This document shows, in pieces, positions 17,680 to 27,001 of a DNA stretch of 64,000 nt. Within the stretch, counting starts at the first letter, position 1, and every line of letters begins with the position of its first letter. This DNA comes from Mesorhizobium sp. ES1-4 (lineage in GTDB: Bacteria > Pseudomonadota > Alphaproteobacteria > Rhizobiales > Rhizobiaceae): positions 124,001 to 188,000 of the forward strand of contig NZ_JAIUGV010000001.1 in NCBI RefSeq assembly GCF_020164745.1, read 5' to 3'. Made by a program: the position numbers and the translations under genes. The notes below the pieces were generated by a model, which saw nothing but the letters and a program-made list of their open reading frames with translations, had not been told where the DNA came from and made no database searches.

Positions 17680-18660
17680 ATGGCAGGCGTTGAACAGATC
17701 ACGGTGGAGGCCGGCGAGGCGGGCATGCGGCTCGATCGCTGGTTCAAGACCCATTTCCCCGGCCTTGGCTTCGGCCATCTGCAGAAGCTGCTGCGTTCCG
17801 GCCAGATCCGCATCGACGGCGGCCGGGTCAAGGCCGACACCCGCGTCGAGCCGGGCCAGATCGTGCGTGTGCCGCCGCTCGAGGTGGACAAGAAGGGCGA
17901 GAGCGCGCTCACAGGCCACTCGATTCGCAACCAGGGCGATGCCGATGTGCTCGCCAAAATGCTGATCCATGAGGACCCGAAGGTCTTCGTCTTCAACAAG
18001 CCCGCGGGCCTCGCCGTTCAGGGCGGCTCCGGCGTCACGCGCAATGTCGACGACATGTTGGAAGCCTGGCGCAACCAGAAGGGCGAGAAGCCGAGGCTGG
18101 TGCATCGGCTCGACCGTGATACGTCGGGCGTGCTGGTCGTCGCCCGTACCAGGCTCGCCGCCATGAAGCTCTCGGAGGCGTTCCGGGCGCGGGAAACCAA
18201 GAAGACCTACTGGGCGCTGGTCAAAGGCGTGCCGCCCAAGCGCGAGGACAAGATCTCGACCTGGCTGATCAAGGAGCCGACAGAGGACGGCGACCGCGTG
18301 CGCGTAGCCGCGCATGGTGAAAAGGGCGCCGACCATGCTGTGTCCTATTACCGCATCATCGAGCAGGCGGCGCAGACGATGACCTGGCTGGAGATGGAGC
18401 CTTATACGGGCCGCACCCACCAACTCCGCGTCCATGCCGCCTATATCGGCTGCCCGATCATCGGCGACCCGAAATACTTCGAAGCCGACACCAACTGGGA
18501 TTTTCCCGGCGGCATTCAAAACCGGCTGCACCTGCACGCGCGCCGGATCATCATTCCGCATCCGGACAAGGGCGTCATCGACGTCACCGCACCGATGCCA
18601 CCGCACATGCGCCAGAGCTGGAACCTGATCGGCTTCGACGACGCCAGCGCGGAGGATTGA
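17680..18660 (+). CDS. RluA-family 23S rRNA pseudouridine synthase (RluC-like)
   Basis: A 326-residue cytosolic enzyme. The N-terminal S4 RNA-binding domain (RLDRWFKTHFPGLGFGHLQK) is followed by the synthase domain with VFNKPAGLAVQGGSG, catalytic D145 in VHRLDRDTSGVLVVART, and EPYTGRTHQLRVHAAYIGCP. RluC modifies three uridines in 23S rRNA; the exact sites here cannot be told from sequence. ATG 17680 follows a GAAAAAGAGC leader. It overlaps the upstream ribosome-binding site of the EamA transporter gene, suggesting co-expression. Confidence 0.9.
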   Translation: MAGVEQITVEAGEAGMRLDRWFKTHFPGLGFGHLQKLLRSGQIRIDGGRVKADTRVEPGQIVRVPPLEVDKKGESALTGHSIRNQGDADVLAKMLIHEDPKVFVFNKPAGLAVQGGSGVTRNVDDMLEAWRNQKGEKPRLVHRLDRDTSGVLVVARTRLAAMKLSEAFRARETKKTYWALVKGVPPKREDKISTWLIKEPTEDGDRVRVAAHGEKGADHAVSYYRIIEQAAQTMTWLEMEPYTGRTHQLRVHAAYIGCPIIGDPKYFEADTNWDFPGGIQNRLHLHARRIIIPHPDKGVIDVTAPMPPHMRQSWNLIGFDDASAED

Positions 18661-18662
18661 CC

Positions 18663-19580
18663 GTGAGCGGCGCCACCGGTGCGCTCGATCGGCGTGACAC
18701 GGTCGATATGGCGGCGGCCGCCATCATGGTCGGCCTGACCTTCTCCTGGGGGCTGAACTACGTCGCCGCCAAGATCTCCTATTCCGGCTACGACCCGGTG
18801 TTCCTGTCGATCGCGCGTTCGGTCATCGGTGGCTTCTGCGTCTTCCTCTGGTGCCGCTGGCGCGGCATTGCGCTCTTCACCAGGGATGGGACGTTGCTGG
18901 CCGGTATCGCGGTCGGCGTGCTTTTCGGCGTCGAGTTCCTTTGCCTCTATGTCGGCCTGGAGCATACGACCGTGGCCCGCAACACGCTGCTGGTCAACTC
19001 GATGCCGTTCTGGATGCTGATCGGCGGCCACTTCCTGCTCGGCGAACAGATCACCACGCGCAAGCTCCTTGGCCTGTTTTTGGCCTTTGCCGGTCTTGCC
19101 ACGGTTTTTTCCGACAAGCTCGGCGGTAGCGGAGACATGCTGTTCGGCGATCTTCTGAGCCTTGGGTCCGGGTTTTTCTGGGCCTTGACCAATATCCTCA
19201 TCAAACGATCGAAGCTGGTCGAGGCAACCGCGGAGAAGCTGCTGCTCTATCAACTCGTCGGCGCGGCCGTCGTTGGCGTGTTGGTGATGCCTCTCGCGGG
19301 TCCGCCCATTCGCGATCCTGCCTTGCTGCCGACATTGGCGCTGCTTTTCCAGGCGATCTATATCGTTGCCTTCACCTACGTGCTGTGGTTCTGGCTGCTG
19401 CGGCGCTATCCGGCTTCAGGCCTGTCGAGCTTCACCTTCCTGTCGCCGGTTTTCGGTGTTTTATGCGGTGCGGTGATCTTGAACGAGCCGCTGACCATCC
19501 GCATTTTTCTGGCTCTTGGCTTGATCGCGGCGGGCCTGATCATCGTCAATCGGCCGGCACGCAAGCTGATACCGGTGTGA
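18663..19580 (+). CDS. EamA/DMT-family transporter
   Basis: About 305 residues with ten predicted membrane helices in two EamA repeats: first half with FSWGLNYVAAKISYSGYDPV and LEHTTVARNTLLVNSMPFWM, second with LGSGFFWALTNILIKRSKLV and YPASGLSSFTFLSPVFGVLC. Members export amino acids or other small metabolites; the substrate is unknown. GTG 18663 is preferred because GGAGG (18651-18655) is 7 bases upstream, whereas TTG 18657 is too close. It starts 2 bases after the pseudouridine synthase stop. Confidence 0.88.
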   Translation: MSGATGALDRRDTVDMAAAAIMVGLTFSWGLNYVAAKISYSGYDPVFLSIARSVIGGFCVFLWCRWRGIALFTRDGTLLAGIAVGVLFGVEFLCLYVGLEHTTVARNTLLVNSMPFWMLIGGHFLLGEQITTRKLLGLFLAFAGLATVFSDKLGGSGDMLFGDLLSLGSGFFWALTNILIKRSKLVEATAEKLLLYQLVGAAVVGVLVMPLAGPPIRDPALLPTLALLFQAIYIVAFTYVLWFWLLRRYPASGLSSFTFLSPVFGVLCGAVILNEPLTIRIFLALGLIAAGLIIVNRPARKLIPV

Positions 19581-19592
19581 GAAAGCTTTTTG

Positions 19593-20384
19593 ATGCGTGA
19601 TATCCTCAACGACCTCGAAGCGGGCAAATATCTTTCCGATCCGGATCCGGTGCGTCGCGCCCAGATCCAGATGAAGACGCCGCTGCCCAAGCGTTTCTAT
19701 GACGAGGTCTCGGTCGCGCCGGTGGAAGCTGGCTTTGCCGTGCAACTCGACGGCAGGCCGGTGCGAACGCCGGGCAAGGCGCTGCTGGTGCTGCCGACCG
19801 AGGCGGCGGCGACGCTGGTTGCCGGCGAGTTCGCGGAACAGGGCGGGACGATCAATCCGGTGACGATGCCGGTGATGCGCCTTGTCAACACCGCCATTGA
19901 TGGCGTCGCCAGCGATCCGCAGGCGGTGCTGGAAGACATACTGCGCTTTGCTTCGTCGGATTTGCTCTGTTACCGCGCCGACACCCCGCAAGGGCTGGTC
20001 GAGCGGCAGAACGAGCGGTGGGATCCCGTCATCGACTGGGCACGCGCCGCACTTGGAGTTCGCTTCAACCTTGCCGAAGGGATCATCCATGTCGAGCAGC
20101 CGCGCGAAACCATTGCCGTGCTGGGCAGCCATCTGGCGCAGCGCGCAGAGCCGCTGCGCCTGGCAGCTATCCATGTCATGACATCGCTGACCGGCTCGGC
20201 ATTGCTGGCGTTGGCGGTCGATTTCGGCGAGCTTGACGGCGAGGAGGCATGGGCCGCCGGCCATGTCGACGAGGACTGGCAGATCGCCCAGTGGGGACAG
20301 GACGCCGAAGCAGTCGCGCGCCGCGCCGCCCGCAAACGGGACATGATGGCCGCGGTCAGCTTGCTCGAAGCGCTGCGGGCCTGA
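19593..20384 (+). CDS. ATP12-family F1-ATPase assembly chaperone
   Basis: A 263-residue protein with KRFYDEVSVAPVEAGFAVQL and LDGRPVRTPGKALLVLPTEA, then SSDLLCYRADTPQGLVERQN and ERWDPVIDWARAALGVRFNL, the ATP12 family pattern. ATP12 binds the alpha subunit of F1 during ATP synthase assembly; the family is shared by alphaproteobacteria and mitochondria. ATG 19593 has only a weak ribosome-binding site, and a TTG directly precedes it. It lies 12 bases after the EamA gene, likely in the same transcript. Confidence 0.9.
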   Translation: MRDILNDLEAGKYLSDPDPVRRAQIQMKTPLPKRFYDEVSVAPVEAGFAVQLDGRPVRTPGKALLVLPTEAAATLVAGEFAEQGGTINPVTMPVMRLVNTAIDGVASDPQAVLEDILRFASSDLLCYRADTPQGLVERQNERWDPVIDWARAALGVRFNLAEGIIHVEQPRETIAVLGSHLAQRAEPLRLAAIHVMTSLTGSALLALAVDFGELDGEEAWAAGHVDEDWQIAQWGQDAEAVARRAARKRDMMAAVSLLEALRA

Positions 20385-20557
20385 GCGCTTCGCACCGCAC
20401 CTAATACGAAAGTCATAATCCCATCGTCGCGCTGCCTTTCCCCAGCGCTTTCTGCCATTTTTCCTGTGTCGGCTGTGTTTCTTGAGTCCGCGTTCGGAGG
20501 AGAACGCAGACGTTGGCGAACAGCATCGAGGACTGGGTCTCACGGGAGGATAACGCA

Positions 20558-22447
20558 ATGGCAATTGCATCGACCGCCAGCGGCGCGAGCCGCGGCATGA
20601 CGCGGGAGGAGAAGAAAGTCATCTTCGCTTCCTCGCTCGGCACCGTTTTCGAATGGTACGACTTCTATCTCTACGGCTCCCTGGCGGCTTTCATCGGCTC
20701 GACCTTTTTCAGTCCGGCCATTCCCGAGGCAACGCGCAATATCTTTGCGCTGCTGGCCTTTGCCGCAGGCTTCCTGGTGCGTCCGTTCGGCGCGCTGCTG
20801 TTCGGTCGCATCGGCGACCTCGTCGGCCGCAAATACACATTCCTGGTCACCATGACGATCATGGGCCTGTCGACCTTCCTGGTCGGCCTGCTGCCCGGCT
20901 ATGCTACCCTGGGCATCGCCGCTCCGGTGATCCTGATCGTCTTGCGCATGCTGCAGGGTTTGGCGCTGGGCGGCGAATATGGTGGTGCGGCGACCTATGT
21001 CGCCGAGCACGCACCGGATGATCGCCGCGGCTTCTACACCTCATGGATCCAGACCACGGCGACGCTCGGCCTGTTCCTGTCTCTGATCGTGATCCTGATC
21101 GTACAAGGGTCACTGAGCAAGGAGACCTACGCCGCCTGGGGCTGGCGCATTCCTTTCATCGTCTCTTTCCTGCTGCTCGCCGTTTCGGTCTGGATCCGGT
21201 TGTCTCTGTCGGAGTCTCCGACGTTCCAGAAGATGAAGGACGAAGGCAAGGGCTCCAAGGCGCCGCTCTCGGAGGCGTTTGGTCAGTGGAAGAACGCCAA
21301 GATCGCGCTGCTGGCGCTGCTCGGCCTCACCGCCGGTCAGGCCGTCGTCTGGTACAATGGCCAGTTCTACGCGTTGTTCTTCCTGCAGAACGTGCTGAAG
21401 GTCGACGCGCAGTCGGTCAACATCATGATCGCCATCGCGCTGGCGCTCGGCTCGATCTTCTTCGTCGTGTTCGGCTGGCTGTCCGACAAGATCGGCCGCA
21501 AGCCGATCATCATGGCTGGCCTTGCGCTCGCCGTCGTCTGCACCTTCCCGCTGTTCAAGGCGCTGACCTGGGCCGGCAATCCGGCGCTCGCCAAGGCACA
21601 GCAGAGCACCCGGGCAACGGTGACGGCTGCACCCGGCGACTGCAAGTTCCAGTTCAATCCGGTCGGAACCGCGAAATTCACGACGTCCTGCGACATCGCG
21701 ACTTCGTTCCTGACGAAGAACTCGGTTCCCTACGACGTGGTGTCGACGGCCCCGGCCGGGGCGGCTGCGTCGGTCAAGATCGGCAATGAGACGGTAAATT
21801 CCTACGATGCGGTCGCCGCCGGCGATCAGGCCAAGGCCAAGGACGCGGCCTTCGTCAAGGCCGTCAACATGTCCCTGCAGGACAGCGGATACCCGCTGAG
21901 GCGTGCGGCGGCCAAGATTGCGGACCAGAAACTCGATGCCTTCATCGCAGCCAACCCGGAACTTAAGCTCGACGCTGCCGCAATCCGTGCCGGTGAGAAG
22001 GCGACTGTACCGATTGATCAGGCGGTCAAGGACAAGCTCTTGACCACCGAGGAGGCGGCGGGCGCACCTGAGGTCACTGTCTACAACATACCCGGCGGCG
22101 GTGCCTTCGCCATGTTCGCCGATCCGGCGGCGGTCAATTGGCCGATGACGATCGGCATCCTGTTCATACTGGTGCTGTTCGTGACCATGGTTTACGGGCC
22201 GATCGCGGCGATCCTGGTCGAGATGTTCCCGACCCGCATCCGCTACACCGGCATGTCGCTGCCCTATCACATCGGCAATGGCTGGTTCGGCGGCCTTCTG
22301 CCGGCGACAGTATTCGCGCTCAGCGCCTACAAGGGCGACATCTACTACGGCCTTTGGTATCCGGTGGTGATCGCGGCGTTCACGCTGATCATCGGCATGA
22401 TCTTCGTCAAGGACACGCTCGGAACCGACCTGCACGCCAAGGAGTAG
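20558..22447 (+). CDS. MHS-family MFS transporter with large periplasmic insertion
   Basis: A 629-residue transporter, about 180 residues longer than usual MHS (KgtP/ProP/ShiA) proteins. N-terminal half: SSLGTVFEWYDFYLYGSLAA and FGRIGDLVGRKYTFL. C-terminal half: LSDKIGRKPIIMAG and EMFPTRIRYTGMSLPYHIGN. Residues about 348-527, between helices 9 and 10 and therefore periplasmic, form an extra Ala/Lys-rich domain with Cys 362 and 378. ATG 20558 has GGGAGGA upstream. The substrate is probably a dicarboxylate, betaine or similar solute, but this is not proven. A terminator follows. Confidence 0.85.
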   Translation: MAIASTASGASRGMTREEKKVIFASSLGTVFEWYDFYLYGSLAAFIGSTFFSPAIPEATRNIFALLAFAAGFLVRPFGALLFGRIGDLVGRKYTFLVTMTIMGLSTFLVGLLPGYATLGIAAPVILIVLRMLQGLALGGEYGGAATYVAEHAPDDRRGFYTSWIQTTATLGLFLSLIVILIVQGSLSKETYAAWGWRIPFIVSFLLLAVSVWIRLSLSESPTFQKMKDEGKGSKAPLSEAFGQWKNAKIALLALLGLTAGQAVVWYNGQFYALFFLQNVLKVDAQSVNIMIAIALALGSIFFVVFGWLSDKIGRKPIIMAGLALAVVCTFPLFKALTWAGNPALAKAQQSTRATVTAAPGDCKFQFNPVGTAKFTTSCDIATSFLTKNSVPYDVVSTAPAGAAASVKIGNETVNSYDAVAAGDQAKAKDAAFVKAVNMSLQDSGYPLRRAAAKIADQKLDAFIAANPELKLDAAAIRAGEKATVPIDQAVKDKLLTTEEAAGAPEVTVYNIPGGGAFAMFADPAAVNWPMTIGILFILVLFVTMVYGPIAAILVEMFPTRIRYTGMSLPYHIGNGWFGGLLPATVFALSAYKGDIYYGLWYPVVIAAFTLIIGMIFVKDTLGTDLHAKE

Positions 22448-22467
22448 CCGGTCGGCCGATAACAACG

Positions 22468-22503
22468 AAAAGCCCGGCGCGAGCGATCGCGCCGGGCCTT
22501 TTC
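22468..22503 (+). terminator. Rho-independent terminator after the MHS transporter
   Basis: GCCCGGCGCGA (22472-22482), loop GCGA, TCGCGCCGGGC (22487-22497), then CTTTTCC, with AAAA before the stem. It is GC-rich, 11 bp and perfect. Confidence 0.85.
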
Positions 22504-22528
22504 CTGCGAGCTTCGAGGTGGAAGGGCT

Positions 22529-22723
22529 TCAACTCTTCCGAAGCGGGTTCTCTTCCTCGATGGCGATCTCGTGATACCAACCATCGAAATCGGCGTGCTC
22601 GCCGCGAAGCGCGGCAAGCTCTGCCGCGAACTTGGCCTTGGCGCCTAAATTTAAGGCAGACTTACGCGCTGCCAGCGGGAACATCAGGATTTTCGCAGAC
22701 GGACGCGATTGCGTGACTTGCAT
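22529..22723 (-). CDS. small hypothetical protein (64 residues)
   Basis: It starts MQVTQSRPSAKILMFPLAAR and ends in an acidic segment, FDGWYHEIAIEEENPLRKS. The ILMFPLAAR patch resembles the 'PFP-x-x-RR' N-terminus of small rhizobial DUF6074-like proteins, but I do not recognise the rest. AGGGAG lies 7 bases before ATG 22723, good support for translation. It is convergent with the MHS transporter gene across the terminator. The A/T-rich region upstream would hold its promoter. Confidence 0.6.
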   Translation of the reverse strand: MQVTQSRPSAKILMFPLAARKSALNLGAKAKFAAELAALRGEHADFDGWYHEIAIEEENPLRKS

Positions 22724-22823
22724 TGCCGGTCTCCCTGCTTTTTCAGAGCTTCTTCAATCAATCCCACGCAAAATAGGTTCTGCGATTCATTTAGGCAATA
22801 TGCTTACGAAAAGATCGTATTCT

Positions 22824-22838
22824 GCTTATGATTTAAGC
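22824..22838. promoter_or_regulatory. inverted repeat in the A/T-rich region upstream of glnII
   Basis: GCTTA-TGATT-TAAGC is a 5-bp inverted repeat in a notably A/T-rich stretch (about 22745-22855). GCAATAT occurs on both sides of it (near 22794 and 22837). It could be an operator for the small minus-strand gene or for glnII; the binding protein is unknown. Confidence 0.3.
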
Positions 22839-22935
22839 AATATTGTCGTCTGGACGATCGGAACGCATCGCTGAGACGGCTCAGCAAAATCAAAGCCTTG
22901 GCATGACCATTTTGCCGCACCCCGCGAGGGTCGAG

Positions 22936-22951
22936 TGGCATACGAATTGCT
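22936..22951 (+). promoter_or_regulatory. sigma-54 (-24/-12) promoter of glnII
   Basis: TGGCAT-ACGAA-TTGCT matches the consensus TGGCAC-N5-TTGCW at all but one position, with GG and GC exactly 10 bases apart. The start of transcription would be near 22962, about 70 bases before the glnII ATG. Rhizobial glnII is known to depend on NtrC and sigma-54. No convincing NtrC box was located by eye. Confidence 0.75.
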
Positions 22952-23034
22952 TTTTAACCATCGGCAGGCCGGCCTGTTACGGCCATGCATCGGCACCGCC
23001 TGCTTGCGGTGTCCAAGCAACGAGAGGCTCTAGA

Positions 23035-24075
23035 ATGACCAAATACAAGCTCGAGTATATCTGGCTCGATGGATACACCCCGGTCCCCAATCTTCGCGGC
23101 AAGACGCAGATCAAGGAATTCGCCGAATTCCCGACGCTCGAGCAACTGCCGCTGTGGGGCTTCGACGGATCCTCGACGCAGCAGGCCGAGGGGCACAGCT
23201 CCGATTGCGTTCTGAAGCCCGTGGCGGTCTATCCGGATCCGGCCCGCACCAACGGCGTGCTGGTCATGTGCGAAGTCATGATGCCCGACGGCGTTACGCC
23301 GCACGCGTCCAACAAGCGCGCCACCATCCTCGACGATGAAGGCGCCTGGTTCGGCTTCGAGCAGGAGTATTTCTTCTACAAGGATGGTCGTCCGCTCGGC
23401 TTCCCCGAGAGCGGCTACCCCGCACCGCAGGGTCCTTACTATACCGGCGTCGGCTATTCGAATGTCGGCTCCGTTGCACGCCAGATCGTCGAGGAGCATC
23501 TTGATCTCTGCCTTGCGGCCGGCATCAACCATGAGGGCATCAATGCCGAAGTGGCCAAGGGCCAGTGGGAATTCCAGATTTTCGGCAAGGGTTCCAAAAA
23601 GGCGGCCGACCAGATGTGGATGGCCCGCTATCTGATGCAGCGCCTCACCGAAAAGTACGGCATCGACATCGAATATCACTGCAAGCCGCTCGGCGACACT
23701 GACTGGAACGGCTCGGGCATGCATGCCAATTTCTCGACTTCCTACATGCGTGAAGTCGGCGGCAAGGCCTATTTCGAAGCGCTGATGGCGGCCTTTGACA
23801 AAAACCTGATGGACCACATTGCCGTCTACGGCCCGGACAACGACAAACGTTTGACCGGAAAGCACGAGACCGCGCCGTGGAACAGGTTCAGCTATGGCAT
23901 CGCCGATCGCGGCGCCTCGATCCGCGTTCCGCATTCCTTCGTCAAGAACGACTACAAGGGCTATCTGGAAGACCGCCGTCCGAACTCGCAAGGCGACCCC
24001 TACCAGATCGCGTCGCAGATCCTGAAGACCATCGCTTCGGTGCCGGCGAGCGCGGAGGTTTCGGCCGCCGCCTGA
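23035..24075 (+). CDS. glnII: glutamine synthetase type II
   Basis: A 346-residue enzyme starting MTKYKLEYIWLDGYTPVPNL, with LPLWGFDGSSTQQAEGHSSD (first metal/ATP-binding region), EQEYFFYKDGRPLGFPESGY, NHEGINAEVAKGQWEFQIFG and WNRFSYGIADRGASIRVPHS. These identify the eukaryotic-type GSII of rhizobia and actinobacteria, which forms glutamine from glutamate, ammonia and ATP. It lacks the C-terminal adenylylation Tyr of GSI. ATG 23035 follows CGAGAGGCTCTAGA. Control is by the sigma-54-like promoter at 22936. Confidence 0.96.
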   Translation: MTKYKLEYIWLDGYTPVPNLRGKTQIKEFAEFPTLEQLPLWGFDGSSTQQAEGHSSDCVLKPVAVYPDPARTNGVLVMCEVMMPDGVTPHASNKRATILDDEGAWFGFEQEYFFYKDGRPLGFPESGYPAPQGPYYTGVGYSNVGSVARQIVEEHLDLCLAAGINHEGINAEVAKGQWEFQIFGKGSKKAADQMWMARYLMQRLTEKYGIDIEYHCKPLGDTDWNGSGMHANFSTSYMREVGGKAYFEALMAAFDKNLMDHIAVYGPDNDKRLTGKHETAPWNRFSYGIADRGASIRVPHSFVKNDYKGYLEDRRPNSQGDPYQIASQILKTIASVPASAEVSAAA

Positions 24076-24126
24076 TCCTCATTGCGGCGCGGGCAACTCC
24101 GCCGCCAACGGATGCTCACTCGAGAA

Positions 24127-24157
24127 GGCCTGGGCGAAAACGCCCGGGCTTTTTTTT
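24127..24157 (+). terminator. Rho-independent terminator after glnII
   Basis: CCTGGGCG, loop AAAA, CGCCCGGG (one G-U pair), then CTTTTTTTT, around 24129-24157. The long T-run makes this one of the clearest terminators in the window. Confidence 0.88.
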
Positions 24158-24159
24158 AT

Positions 24160-24797
24160 CAAGCGCTTGCCGGATCGGCGCTCGCTACTGTCGACCCGCC
24201 AGGACCTGTGCAGCGAATTCCCCCAAAAAAAGTCAGGTTGAAAACGGACGGACAATTTTGGCGAAACGAGGGGCTTTGGCTGACATCCCTTGCTGCTGAT
24301 CGCGTCGTGCGTTTCGGAGTTTCGTTGAAAAAGCCCGGAAATCAGCCTGTTTCAGCTCGTGCGTGCATCGACGATCATTATATAAGCTACTGTTCATACA
24401 TCGAAATCGGCGCTTTATGCTGCCGGTTGGCGGCGTTGACAGATCACGCAACGGCATGCGTATTCGTGGCCTTGAAGTTACGCCAAAGCGATGCTGTTCG
24501 AACGGGGCGGGGTTTCTTGAACGACGGCATTGGCGGGGGCGCCGGACGAGCGGGCATTGCAGCCTGAGGCAGTGCGCCGCTCGCTCCTGGCGTTCTGGTT
24601 ATGCTCGAAAGGCCATCCGCAACCTCGCTCGAGCGGCCACTGGCCGGGTCTTGCGCTCCTGAGCCGAGGCCTTCCGCCGATGCCCACGAGGCACGGCTGC
24701 ATCAACTCCGATACGTCTCCCATAACAAATGCAATTTGGGCCGGCGTCGCGTGGCTGACCTCACGCGATCCACCTATGAAACCCATAGGATCAGCAA
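24160..24797. other. gene-free gap between glnII and glnA
   Basis: About 640 bases between two convergent, terminated genes. Open frames here (for example 24478-24786 on minus and 24530-24808 on plus) lack ribosome-binding sites, recognisable motifs or hydrophobic segments. The left part is A/T-richer, with a TTATATAAGCTACTG stretch near 24379. I see no RNA gene or mobile-element remnant that I can support. Confidence 0.5.
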
Positions 24798-24830
24798 AAA
24801 GCCCTTGAAGGGAAATCCTTCAAGGGCTTT
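24796..24830 (-). terminator. Rho-independent terminator after glnA
   Basis: AAAGCCCTTGAAGG (24798-24811), loop GAAAT, CCTTCAAGGGCTTT (24817-24830) is a perfect 14-bp stem. On the minus strand it is followed by a T-run (AAAAA at 24796-24800 on plus). It ends glnB-glnA transcription 23 bases after the glnA stop. Confidence 0.9.
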
Positions 24831-24852
24831 GAAATACTATCCGAACGGAATA

Positions 24853-26262
24853 TCAGACCGAGTAGTACATGTCGTACTCGACCGGATGCGGCGTCATTTC
24901 GAAGCGCATCACCTCGGCCATTTTCAACTCGATGTAGCTGTCGATCTGGTCGTCGTCGAAGACGCCGCCGGCCTTCAGGAAGCCGCGATCCTTGTCGAGG
25001 CTCTGAAGGGCTTCACGCAGCGAACCGCAGACGGTGGGGATCTTCTTCAGCTCCTTCGGCGGCAGGTCGTAGAGATCCTTGTCCATCGGCTGGCCCGGGT
25101 GGATCTTGTTCTTGATGCCGTCGAGGCCGGCCATCAGCATGGCGGCGAACGCGAGGTAGGGATTCGCGCCCGGATCGGGGAAGCGGACCTCGACGCGCTT
25201 GGCCTTCGGCGAACTGCCGAACGGAATGCGGCACGAGGCCGAGCGGTTGCGGGCGGAATAGGCAAGCAGCACCGGTGCCTCATAGCCCGGCACCAGACGC
25301 TTGTAGGAATTGGTCAGCGGGTTGGTGAAGGCGTTGATCGCCTTGGCGTGCTTGATGATGCCGCCGATGTAGAACAGGCAGCTCTCCGACAGGCCGGCAT
25401 ATTCATTGCCGGCGAAGGTCGGCTTGCCGCCCTTCCAGATCGACTGGTGGACGTGCATGCCCGAGCCGTTGTCGCCGAAGATCGGCTTCGGCATGAAGGT
25501 GGCCGTCTTGCCATAGGCGTTGGCGACCTGGTGCACGACGTACTTGTAGATCAGCATCTTGTCGGCGTTGCGGACCAGCGTGTCGAACTTGATGCCGAGT
25601 TCGTGTTGGGCGGCGGCCACCTCGTGGTGATGCTTCTCGACGCGCACGCCCATTTCGGCCAGCACCGTCAACATTTCGGAACGCATGTCCTGCGCCGAAT
25701 CGATCGGCGGCACCGGGAAATAGCCGCCCTTGATGCGCGGACGGTGGCCCAGGTTGCCGGTTTCATAATCGGTGTCGTCGTTCGACGGCAGTTCGGTCGA
25801 ATCGAGCCTGAATCCGGTGTTATAGGGATCGGCCTTGTACTTGACGTCGTCGAACACGAAGAATTCGGCTTCCGGCCCGACATAGATGGTGTCACCGATG
25901 CCTTCCGACTTCATGTAGGCCTCGGCCTTTTTGGCCGTGCCGCGCGGATCGCGGTTGTAGGACTCGCCCGAAACCGGATCGAGGATGTCGCACAGGATGA
26001 CCATGGTCGACTGGGCGAAGAACGGGTCCATGTGGACCGTGTCCGGATCGGGCATCAGCACCATGTCGGACTCGTTGATTGCCTTCCAGCCGGCGATCGA
26101 GGAGCCGTCGAACATGACGCCGTCGGCGAACATGTCTTCCTCGACCTCGACGACATCCATCGTCACGTGCTGCAGCTTGCCCTTCGGGTCGGTGAAGCGC
26201 AGGTCGACGAATTTCACGTCGTTGTCCTTGATCTGCTTCATGATGTCTTTGGCTGTCGTCAT
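24853..26262 (-). CDS. glnA: glutamine synthetase type I
   Basis: A 469-residue GSI with [40 protein letters not shown], the metal/glutamate-binding [29 protein letters not shown] and [20 protein letters not shown]. Near the C-terminus [20 protein letters not shown] contains the Tyr (DLY) that GlnE adenylylates in GSI-beta enzymes. The active enzyme is a dodecamer. It lies 66 bases downstream of glnB in the classical glnB-glnA operon, so NtrC/PII control is expected. Confidence 0.97.
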   Translation of the reverse strand: MTTAKDIMKQIKDNDVKFVDLRFTDPKGKLQHVTMDVVEVEEDMFADGVMFDGSSIAGWKAINESDMVLMPDPDTVHMDPFFAQSTMVILCDILDPVSGESYNRDPRGTAKKAEAYMKSEGIGDTIYVGPEAEFFVFDDVKYKADPYNTGFRLDSTELPSNDDTDYETGNLGHRPRIKGGYFPVPPIDSAQDMRSEMLTVLAEMGVRVEKHHHEVAAAQHELGIKFDTLVRNADKMLIYKYVVHQVANAYGKTATFMPKPIFGDNGSGMHVHQSIWKGGKPTFAGNEYAGLSESCLFYIGGIIKHAKAINAFTNPLTNSYKRLVPGYEAPVLLAYSARNRSASCRIPFGSSPKAKRVEVRFPDPGANPYLAFAAMLMAGLDGIKNKIHPGQPMDKDLYDLPPKELKKIPTVCGSLREALQSLDKDRGFLKAGGVFDDDQIDSYIELKMAEVMRFEMTPHPVEYDMYYSV

Positions 26263-26328
26263 GTCATGTATCCCTGTGTGCTGACGTGTTTTTGATGGAT
26301 GACGTTTCTTGGAGGATGGCCGGTCGGA

Positions 26329-26721
<393 letters not shown>

Positions 26722-26728
26722 TCAATCA

Positions 26729-26744
26729 AGCACGAACTGTGCCA
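26729..26744 (-). promoter_or_regulatory. sigma-54-like promoter of glnB-glnA
   Basis: Read on minus: TGGCAC-AGTTC-GTGCT. The -24 half is a perfect TGGCAC; the -12 half GTGCT differs from TTGCW at one base; GG and GC are 10 bases apart. The start site would be near 26718, about 50 bases before the glnB ATG. Dual sigma-70/sigma-54 control of glnB-glnA is known in rhizobia. The rest of the 334-base glnB/nnr spacer shows nothing else I can name. Confidence 0.6.
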
Positions 26745-27001
26745 ATTGCGAGGGCTTGAAGCGGTTTCATAAGATTTCAAAACCATGTCGCGGCCAGATG
26801 CAAAATCCCGTCATTCGCGGTTCTCCGGTGCGGCATGGACGATTGGACCCTGCTGGCCCGACTGTTTAGGCCTGCCCAATGTATAGGCGAAGTGCTCATT
26901 TGGCGGGCAATGCCCTGGACGGTGGTGACTTTGCCAGCTCCTCTGTGTTTGCGTCGGGCCGAAAACTGGACAATGCTTGATCAAATGCGGAACGGCAATC
27001 C

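Noticed and set aside
24601..26295. Long open frame (564 residues) on plus across glnA
   Set aside because: It is antisense to glnA, whose protein motifs are unmistakable; high-GC third positions create such shadows.
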